64,000 nucleotides of DNA from Bacteroidota bacterium. Lineage in GTDB: Bacteria; Bacteroidota; Bacteroidia; UKL13-3. The DNA is taken from NCBI GenBank assembly GCA_040388375.1, contig JAZKBU010000003.1:124001-188000 (forward strand). Direction: 5' to 3'. Positions 35,457-43,800 of this stretch are shown here, in pieces. Under the pieces are notes generated by a model. It was not told where the DNA came from. It searched no databases and saw only the letters and a list, made by a program, of their open reading frames with translations. The position numbers were made by a program, and so were the translations under genes. Numbering within the stretch: the first letter of the stretch is position 1; each line of letters starts with the position of its first letter.

Positions 35457-36938
35457 ATGAACTTTAAAAAGAACCTTGAAGAACTTGGAAAACAACCCGA
35501 TTTTTTAATTATTATAACCGATCAACAGCGCGCTACCCAACACTTCCCACCCGGCTGGGAAGAACAATATATGCCTAACCTGACTTTCTTTAAAAAGAAT
35601 GGTTTTAGTTTTGACAGAGCGTTTTGCAATACATGCATGTGCTCACCCAGCAGAGCCACTTTACTCACAGGAACTTATCCTGCCCAGCATGGTGTTTCGC
35701 AAACCCTGACCGAATTAGGCATTTACTCTCCGGGCGAAATACAACTAGACAATGCATTGCCTAATATTATGAATATGTTGCAAGGCGAAGGTTACGATGT
35801 ACAATACAGAGGTAAATGGCACCTGAGTAAAGGTACTACTACCTATAATACATTGATGTCGGCCGATATTGCTTTGTATGGTGGAATGGGCTGGGTTGCG
35901 CCCGATGCGGGTGAAGATACAGACCCTCTTAATTTTGGTGGTGGTTTTGCTAACCATGATGCCAAATTTATTGACCAGGGGATAAAATATTTACAACAAG
36001 TAAAGGCCAGAAGAGCTGCAGGCGATGCCAAACCTTTTTGTTTAATAGTGTCATTAGTTAACCCGCACGATTTATTGGCGTATCCGCAAAGTGCCGGAAC
36101 CTATGGCTATAACTCATCCAACTGGTTAATACGTGAAGTCGGTTTGCCTAATACGGTGGATGAGCCATTGCTGGAAAATAAAAAACCCATTGCACAGTTT
36201 CAAACACTGCTTAAACTGAATGGAGGCTTAGGTCCTTTACCTAACGATGAGGATAAGTTAAACTATATTAACTTTTATGCATACTTGTTATCAAAGGCCG
36301 ATAATGAAATCAGCCAATTAACCAAAGAGCTATATGCATCCGATGCTAATGGTATTAAGCTAGCTGACAAAACAATTGTAATACAAACAGCCGACCATGG
36401 AGAAATGGGTTTAGCACATGGTGGTTTACGCCAGAAAATGTTTGTAGCTTATGAAGAAGCAATACGTGTGCCGTTGGTTATATCCAACCCTGTACTATTT
36501 GCTGGTGATAAGTTACAAAGTTCATTGGCACTGGCCTCACTGGTTGATGTATTACCTACTATTGCCGATATTGCTAATGTAGCTAATCCTCCAAGCGGAT
36601 TACGCGGAGTTAGTTTATTACCTGTAATAACAGATGGCACTCCCGTACAGGATAGCATTTTGTTTGCTTTTGACGATACCAAGGCAGGGTTGAATAATAT
36701 GCCATCGTTTGTAAATGCAGCTAACCGTATACGTTGCATACGCACCGAAAAGTGGAAATATGACTATTACTTTGATGCAATGGGGTCTTATGCTATGCAA
36801 TATGAGTTATACGACTTGGTAAATGACCCTGATGAATTGAATAACTTGGCTTATGACCCCACTTATCAGTCTATAAGAGAAGAGTTAGGAAAACAATTGA
36901 AACATTTAGAAACAACTAAACTTATGGTACATACCTAA
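35457..36938 (+). CDS. Sulfatase family hydrolase (Cys-type)
   Basis: A 493-residue alkaline phosphatase-superfamily sulfatase. The modification motif CSPSRATLLTG contains Cys62, which must become formylglycine for activity. Metal-binding residues are seen in FLIIITDQQR, and QTADHGEMG supplies the second Asp-His pair. GKWHLSKG supplies the lysine/histidine group. It hydrolyses sulfate (or phosphonate) esters, but the substrate is not readable. Unusually for Bacteroidota sulfatases, no signal peptide precedes the catalytic domain. It has its own promoter and no linked sulfatase-modifying gene in view. Confidence 0.88.
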   Translation: MNFKKNLEELGKQPDFLIIITDQQRATQHFPPGWEEQYMPNLTFFKKNGFSFDRAFCNTCMCSPSRATLLTGTYPAQHGVSQTLTELGIYSPGEIQLDNALPNIMNMLQGEGYDVQYRGKWHLSKGTTTYNTLMSADIALYGGMGWVAPDAGEDTDPLNFGGGFANHDAKFIDQGIKYLQQVKARRAAGDAKPFCLIVSLVNPHDLLAYPQSAGTYGYNSSNWLIREVGLPNTVDEPLLENKKPIAQFQTLLKLNGGLGPLPNDEDKLNYINFYAYLLSKADNEISQLTKELYASDANGIKLADKTIVIQTADHGEMGLAHGGLRQKMFVAYEEAIRVPLVISNPVLFAGDKLQSSLALASLVDVLPTIADIANVANPPSGLRGVSLLPVITDGTPVQDSILFAFDDTKAGLNNMPSFVNAANRIRCIRTEKWKYDYYFDAMGSYAMQYELYDLVNDPDELNNLAYDPTYQSIREELGKQLKHLETTKLMVHT

Positions 36939-37016
36939 TTGTTTGTTCCCGGCTCCGCTCAAATTTATCCAACTGGGTTCATATTGGGCGGAGTCTTATA
37001 TCAATTGGGCAGAGCG

Positions 37017-39134
37017 CTAACTAAACAAATTATATACCAAGAAGCTACTGCCGTAAGCCAATGCTGTTAAGTATACAAATTGTATAAGAGGCCATTTAAT
37101 GCTACCTGTTTCTTTGCGTACAATGGCTATGGTACTCATACATTGCAAAGCAAAAGCATAAAATATCATTAAGGAAAGAAAAGTAGCGGTATTGTAACTG
37201 GGCTTATGGGTACGTGGGCTTATCTCAGCCATCATTTTTTCTTTAATATGGCTAAAGCTATTATCCCCATCGTTATTTACACTATATATGGTTGTCATGG
37301 TACCCACAAATACTTCGCGTGCGGCTAAGGAAGTAAGTAAGGCAATACCTATTTTCCAGTCAAAACCCAAGGGACGAATAACAGGTTCAATTAGCTTACC
37401 AAACTCACCCGCATAACTAGCTTCCAGCTTTTGTGCATTTCTTTGTAAGTGCAATTCTTTTTTATGCAATTCAGTTAAGGTATCGCTGTTTAAAAGCGTA
37501 GTGTATTTTTTCTCTATAGCTTGCATATTGGCATTTGGCCCTGTAGAAGCCAATACCCATAGTATAACTGATACAGCAATAATTATTTTACCTGCACCAA
37601 AAACAAAAGCGCTTCCTTTTTCATAAATAGTAATTAACAGGTTTGAAAACACGGGTACTTTGTAGCCCGGTAACTCTAAAATAAAATAGGTTTTTTCCTT
37701 TTGTTTAATAAAAAATTTAAACATCCATGCACTGAGTAAAGCGGCAAAAAAACCAATTAAATACATCAGCATTAATACCAAACCGTGCATGTTAAAAGGA
37801 CCCCATTTGGCAGAGTCTTCTAGCATCATACCAATTAATAAAGTATATACAGGTAAACGGGCGGAGCAGCTCATGAGTGGTGTTACCAATATGGTTATTA
37901 AACGCTCTTTTTTGTTTTCAATACTACGTGTAGCCATAATACTGGGTACAGCACAAGCCATACCGCCAATTAATGGTACAATAGATTTTCCGTTCATACC
38001 AAACGGACGCATAATTCTATCCATAATAAAACCAACACGTGCCATATAGCCCACATCTTCCAATATGGCTATAAATAAAAACAACAAAATAATTTGTGGT
38101 AAAAATACGATTACACCTGTTAATCCTGCAAGGATACCATGTACTATTAAGTCGTTTAGTATACCTGCCGGGAGTGTTTTTTCTACGTAATTGGTGAATG
38201 AGTTTAGTCCGTATTCCAACCATTCTTTCGGGTATTCGCTCCAGCTAAACATGGCTTGAAAAACCAATAGCAGCAACACTAAAAATATGGCTATACCATA
38301 ATAACGATGCGTTAGTATTTTATCAATTTTTGAAGTAACAGGTGATCTGAGTTGAGCCGTATTTTTAATACGTGCGTACTTAACAGTTTCGTCAATAATT
38401 TGGTAACGTGTTAATACTTCATCTTCCTGAAAACTGATAATATCAAATTCGTAGTGTTTAAATATTTCGCTTAAGCGCGTAGCTTTTTCACTCAATAAAC
38501 TAGATGCATTAATGGCATATTGCAGAGCCGCATATTTATTACGTTTGTCAGTTACTTTGCTAATATCAAGCAATAGCTGTGGGCTTACTTTTTCTAAACT
38601 AAAATACTTGGCAGTAATGCGTAGTTTTTCATCCAACAAAACTTCTTTTAGTTTGTCAATACCTTCTTTCTTGCGTGCATTGATACTTATAATGGGTACT
38701 TGTAGTTTCTCCTGTAATTTATCTAAATCGTATTTTATGCCTCTGCGTTCAGCCACATCAAGCATATTTAAAGCCAATACAATAGGTACTTTTAAATCTG
38801 CTACCTGAGTAAACAAAAGCAAGTTGCGTTTTAAGTTACTGGCATCTGCAATAAATACAACCAAGTCAGGGTAATTAGTTTCTGCTTTGTTACGCAGTAT
38901 TTCGTAGGTTACTAATTCGTCAGCACTTTTTGGATAAAGACTATAAGTACCGGGTAAATCAATAATGTGTGCATTTTTATTGGCACTTAGTTTAAATGAA
39001 CCTGTTTTTTTTTCAACGGTAGTTCCCGGAAAATTAGATACTTTATGGTTTAATCCGGTAAGGGCATTAAACAAACTTGTTTTGCCACAATTTGGATTGC
39101 CTACAAGCGCTACAGTTATTTCTTTTTGTTCCAA
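37017..39134 (-). CDS. feoB: Ferrous iron transporter FeoB
   Basis: A 705-residue inner-membrane Fe(II) importer. The N-terminal G domain shows G1 GNPNCGKTSLFN (residues 12-23), PGTTVEKKTGSF with IDLPGTYSL for G2/G3, and LNMLDVAE for G4. The GDI-like helical region follows, then the Gate/core membrane domain with paired conserved stretches GGMACAVPSIMATRSIENKKERLI and SLAAREVFVGTMTTIYSV. The start codon is TTG, just downstream of feoA's stop, implying translational coupling. The length is normal. Expression in Bacteroidota is usually iron-responsive; no Fur box was identified. Confidence 0.97.
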   Translation of the reverse strand: MEQKEITVALVGNPNCGKTSLFNALTGLNHKVSNFPGTTVEKKTGSFKLSANKNAHIIDLPGTYSLYPKSADELVTYEILRNKAETNYPDLVVFIADASNLKRNLLLFTQVADLKVPIVLALNMLDVAERRGIKYDLDKLQEKLQVPIISINARKKEGIDKLKEVLLDEKLRITAKYFSLEKVSPQLLLDISKVTDKRNKYAALQYAINASSLLSEKATRLSEIFKHYEFDIISFQEDEVLTRYQIIDETVKYARIKNTAQLRSPVTSKIDKILTHRYYGIAIFLVLLLLVFQAMFSWSEYPKEWLEYGLNSFTNYVEKTLPAGILNDLIVHGILAGLTGVIVFLPQIILLFLFIAILEDVGYMARVGFIMDRIMRPFGMNGKSIVPLIGGMACAVPSIMATRSIENKKERLITILVTPLMSCSARLPVYTLLIGMMLEDSAKWGPFNMHGLVLMLMYLIGFFAALLSAWMFKFFIKQKEKTYFILELPGYKVPVFSNLLITIYEKGSAFVFGAGKIIIAVSVILWVLASTGPNANMQAIEKKYTTLLNSDTLTELHKKELHLQRNAQKLEASYAGEFGKLIEPVIRPLGFDWKIGIALLTSLAAREVFVGTMTTIYSVNNDGDNSFSHIKEKMMAEISPRTHKPSYNTATFLSLMIFYAFALQCMSTIAIVRKETGSIKWPLIQFVYLTALAYGSSFLVYNLFS

Positions 39135-39138
39135 TTAA

Positions 39139-39366
39139 TTAATCCACTAATTTAATTTCTACACAACTTGCATCCTGCATACGGAGGCAAACTTTACTTT
39201 CACTTAAGTTAATGGCAATCGGATCACCAAATGGAGCTACATTCTCCAGCTCAACTTCTTCACCGGGTAATATACCCATTTCAAAAAGTTTTAAAGCCAA
39301 TACCTGCCCATGAACTCTTGTAATAATTGCTTTTTGCCCAAAATCTAATTGTGTCAGATTCATCAT
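39139..39366 (-). CDS. feoA: FeoA family protein
   Basis: A 75-residue SH3-like cytoplasmic protein that modulates FeoB. It has LTQLDFGQKAIITRV, ALKLFEMGILPGEEVELENVAPFGDPI and a final CLRMQDASCVEIKL strand. Two adjacent ATG codons at 39366 and 39363 are equally possible starts. First gene of the feoA-feoB operon, four bases before feoB. Confidence 0.93.
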   Translation of the reverse strand: MMNLTQLDFGQKAIITRVHGQVLALKLFEMGILPGEEVELENVAPFGDPIAINLSESKVCLRMQDASCVEIKLVD

Positions 39367-39566
39367 AAGAGGTGCAATTTAGAATAAATCTACATTAGAA
39401 AGCAAGAATTGACAATTGTTGTTGATTTTATTGCTAAATATTAGTTTTAGAAAGATGCCATTAGTACTATTTAGGATTGACTAAAAAGCAAAATGACTGA
39501 TTGAAGGATTATCCAAATTTTTACCATTTCAATAGATAGTTAATTGAAATTAATTATTTTGCGTCA

Positions 39567-40541
39567 ATGAAATTTACTCATTTGGTATGGCTGCTGCTTT
39601 GTTTCATATATGCTTGTACAAATAATAATGTACAGGAAGGTAAAGTGAAGCAAAAGGACAGTATTGTAGCGTTAGTAATTGATACCAATAAAATTCCGAA
39701 TGATAAATTTGGAGAGATGATTAGGTATGGAAGAAACCTAATGCTTAATACGGCTTATTATATTGGGCCGGAAGGAATCAATGGGCAGTATTTAGGTAAC
39801 AAAATGAATTGTACCAACTGCCATCAGGATGCAGGTACCAAGCCATTTTCATTTAACTTAATTAATTCGCATAATGAGTACCCGCAATACAGGGGAAGAG
39901 AGGGGAAAGTTCTATCTTTAGCTGAGCGAGTAAATAATTGTGTAAGCCGCCCGCATAATGGAAAACCTTTGCCTTTAGATGGAAAAGAAATGTTGGCCTT
40001 TTTATCGTATTTGAAATGGATTAATAGCCAAGCTAAGGAAGAGCCTTTTTTAGGAAATAAAAACTTGTCTGTAAACTTTCCGGATAGGGCAGCAAATTCA
40101 GCTGCAGGAGAGGTATTATATGCTAAACATTGTCAAAGATGTCATGGACCTGAAGGCGAAGGTGTAATGAACGTAAACAATGTTACTTATGCCTATCCTC
40201 CACTTTGGGGTCGTTATGGATATCAACCGGGCTCCAGTATGCACCGTATAATTAAACAGGCACAGTGGCTTAAAGCCAATATGCCTTACGATTTGGCTAA
40301 GTGGAATAAACCTGTTTTAACTGATGAAGAAGCTTTAGATATTGCAGCTTTTGTAAATAACGATGAAATACATAAAAGACCCAATCCTCAAACATGGGAT
40401 TATCCTTTTATAAATGATAAAGCAATAGACTATGATAAAGGTCCTTACGCTGATTTTTTTTCAGTGCGACAACACAAGTATGGACCGTTTAAGCCTATTA
40501 TACAATACTGGAAAGATAAAGGACTGAAACCTGTTTATTGA
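39567..40541 (+). CDS. Diheme c-type cytochrome lipoprotein (TsdA/SoxA-like)
   Basis: A 324-residue lipoprotein with signal and lipobox IYAC (Cys17). There are two heme c sites: CTNCH at 82-86 and CQRCH at 189-193. The first domain has the sequence order of thiosulfate dehydrogenase TsdA and SoxA, including ERVNNCVSRPHNGKPL, where Cys125 may correspond to their axial cysteine ligand. The usual Arg-Ser-Met/Leu there is changed to Arg-Pro-His. It is predicted to face the periplasm or sit in a membrane. Thiosulfate oxidation is possible but unproven. A near-consensus -7 box (TTATTTTGCG) lies just before the ATG. Confidence 0.82.
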   Translation: MKFTHLVWLLLCFIYACTNNNVQEGKVKQKDSIVALVIDTNKIPNDKFGEMIRYGRNLMLNTAYYIGPEGINGQYLGNKMNCTNCHQDAGTKPFSFNLINSHNEYPQYRGREGKVLSLAERVNNCVSRPHNGKPLPLDGKEMLAFLSYLKWINSQAKEEPFLGNKNLSVNFPDRAANSAAGEVLYAKHCQRCHGPEGEGVMNVNNVTYAYPPLWGRYGYQPGSSMHRIIKQAQWLKANMPYDLAKWNKPVLTDEEALDIAAFVNNDEIHKRPNPQTWDYPFINDKAIDYDKGPYADFFSVRQHKYGPFKPIIQYWKDKGLKPVY

Positions 40542-40899
40542 TAAGCCATTTAACTGTATTAACCCGTATCACTTAAAATATCTTAGTATGCAGCGTTATT
40601 TTAATGTTAATTTTGTGTGTAATTAAATTCAATATTTTGTTATGAAGATAGCTCCAAAAGCAACGATTATGTAGTGTTTTCACTACGTTTATTGGGTATA
40701 CTAATTTCATTTTAATGTAAAAATTACAAATGCAATTATTCGTCTGTTATTCAGTGTGTTTGAATTTTAATGTTGGCTAGAAAATTACTTAATAATTTTA
40801 AAACATAATAGATTTAAAAAAAACACAAATCAACGAGCATTAATTTATTATTAATTGCCTATTTTACGCCCCAAACAAACAAACAAAACAATTAAATTT
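40542..40899 (+). other. AT-rich upstream region of the first giant T9SS gene
   Basis: No ORF of note in these 358 bases. A TAATTTTG element at 40608-40615 matches the -7 box but lacks a -33 partner. A perfect small hairpin GTAGTG-TTTT-CACTAC lies at 40671-40686 without a T-run. Several A-rich stretches precede the ATG. I cannot place the promoter. Confidence 0.5.
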
Positions 40900-43800
40900 A
40901 TGGAAAAAACAACTACAAAACTCAAATTTGAGTTTTCAAAGTTGCTGTTAGTAGTGCTATTTTTTGGTGCGCTAATAAGTAATTTGAATGCACAAGTAAC
41001 AGTTACAATTACGCTTAATTGTAATGGAAACACTGGTTCTTTAGCATCGGGCTCTGTTAGCTCTACGGGAACTATTAACGATGGAGATATGGTAACCATT
41101 AATAGTTCTGCCAATAGAGGATGGGCCAAATTCGATCTTTCTTTTTTACCTGCAGGTGCAACAATTAATTCGGCTACTGCATTTTTTACGACTTTTTCTT
41201 CTACCTTATCAGGTGCAACTAATTCTGTTTTTGGTTTTACTGGCGACCCGTCAAGTATGACCGGAGCGGCATTATACGCTAATTGCGGTTCAGGTACCGT
41301 TTACAATTCTTCTACTTGGTCGGCAAATGCTTTACAAACTAAAGCGCTTAACCCAGCGGGTATTTCGTTCTTACAAGCTAATGTTGGTAATGCCAACGTT
41401 AATTTAGGTTATGTAAGAGGATCAACAAATACTTATAATATTTCTGGTTACCCTGGTCGTTCGGCTAATACACAACCTCAATTACAAATTACTTATACTA
41501 TTCCTGCAGCAGTTCCTTCTTCTGCAACTACTTTATCTGCAAGTAAAATATTGGTATCATCTGCAACACTAAAAGGAGGTATAACAGTTGGTAGTACACT
41601 TCCAACTAGTGTAACTTTTACTGGTATCGTTATATCAACATCAGCTAACCCTTCAGTGGGCGGCATAGGCGTTATTGATTCATCAACTATTCCTTTGGTT
41701 AATTCTGGAACCATTTCATTTGATGTAACGGGTTTAACTTTAGGTACTACTTATCATTACAGAGCATACGTTCTTGATACTATTGGAACAAGTGCTAATA
41801 TAGCTTATGGTGCTGATAGCACTTTTACTACCCCGACAACTGCTCCGGTTCCAACGGTTCAACGCAATGTAGCTACCAATGTGCTTGCAAATACGGCTAC
41901 TGTTGGAGGGACTATTATTTCTAATGGTGGAATTCCAATTCTTTCAAGTGGAGTGGTATATAGTACTACTAATAATCCTTTACAATTTGGAGTAGGTGTT
42001 GTAGATTCAACTACAAATCCAGTTGTTACTTCAGGAAGTTTTTCAGTTAATCCTGCCGGTTTAACTGCTACTACCAAATATTATTACAGGGCTTATGCCA
42101 CTAACTCAACAGGCATAGCTTATAGTGCTTTAGATAGTTTTACTACTGCACCGGTTGTATCAACCTTTCCTTATACTCAGAATTTTGATGGCGCGGGTAA
42201 TACAGGATGGAATAGTGTTATTGTTGTTGGATCATTTAATAATTGGGCAGTAGGTACTCCAACAAAAGCAACTATTTCAGCGGCCTTTAGTGCTCCTAAT
42301 TGTTGGACAACAGGTCTTTCAACGCAATACGTAGATAACCACGATGCTGCATTAGTTTCTCCTCAATTGGACTTAACAGCATTTACTTCAAATGCTGTTT
42401 TGAAATTTAAACACCGTTTTATCACAGAGTCTTGTTGTGATGGAGGTTTTTTAGAAATTTCTATTGGTGGAGGTGCTTGGACAAAAGTAGAAAATGTAAT
42501 AGGTACTGGAGGGAATTTTAATACTACAAATGGAACAGCTTGGTACAATTTGACAACTCAAGGAAACTCTTGGGCTGATAATAGCAATGCATACTCTACT
42601 CAAGCTGGAGGTTGGATTACTAGCTTAATTCAATTACCAGGAACTTCAGGGCAGTCAAATGTAAGATTAAGATTTAGATTTGTTACAGATGTCAGTGCAG
42701 TTGCAGATGGTTGGGCTATTGATGATATAGAAGTATTCTCTCCTGCAGCTCCAACAGTAGTTACAGGAACAAAAAGCGGTATTACTACAAATATTGCTAC
42801 TATAGGTGGTAATATTACCAATAATGGCGGTGCAGGTATAACAGCAAGTGGTGTTGTATTCAGTACTTCTCCAACGCCAACTATTGCTGGTTTTGGTGTT
42901 GTTGACTCTACTACAAACCCAGTAGTTACCGGTGGTACTTTTACTAAAAATATTGCAGGTTTATTAAATGGTACTACTTATTACTACCGTGCTTATGCTA
43001 CAAATCCGGTAGGTACTTCTTACGGTGCTGATAGTACATTTACTACCAATGCAGCAGCAACAGCTCCAACATTATTAAAAATAGCAGCTACCAATGTATC
43101 TGATACAGGAGCTAATATTGGCGGTAATATTACACTTGATGGTGGTGCAGCAGTAACATCCAGCGGTGTTGTTTATTCAACTACCTCTAATCCGTTAATT
43201 GGCGGTTTGGGCGTTATTGATTCAACTACCAATCCATTGGTAACAACTGGAAGTTTTACATTTAATATAATAGGACTTACTGCTAATACTAAATATTATT
43301 ACTCAGCTTATGCAGTAAATTCAGCCGGTACAACTTATACTTTACAAGATAGTTTTACAACTGCACCGGTTGTATCAACTTTCCCATATACTGAAAATTT
43401 TGATGCTGGTAGCAGTATTGGAACAGGGTGGGCTTCGGTAGCTACGGGTGGTTTAAATGAGTGGGTTCTTGGAACTCCGGCTAAAACACAGTTAAGTGGT
43501 GCTTATAGCGGAACTAAATGCTGGTTTACAAGTACTGCTGCTAATTACTCTGATAACAGTGATGCAGCTGTAGTATCACCTAAATTTGACTGTACAAGTT
43601 TAACAGCAGATCCAATAGTAAGATTCAGACATAACTTCACAACAGAAGCAGGTTGGGATGGATCAGTATTAGAAATATCAATTAACAATGGTGCTTGGAC
43701 TAAGTTAGATAATACTTTAGGAACAGGAGGTAACTTTAATACCGCTAATAGTATTAGCTGGTATAATAACTCAAGTGCTTCAGGTCCAATGACTCCTCCA

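Noticed and set aside
40671-40686. Perfect hairpin GTAGTG-TTTT-CACTAC as a terminator or riboswitch
   Set aside because: No T-run follows and no larger conserved structure is visible, so it may be chance; mentioned only in the spacer entry.
40855-40899. Extended N-terminus of giant protein A from a TTG codon
   Set aside because: The ATG at 40900 begins a proper signal peptide; the extension adds polar residues ahead of it.
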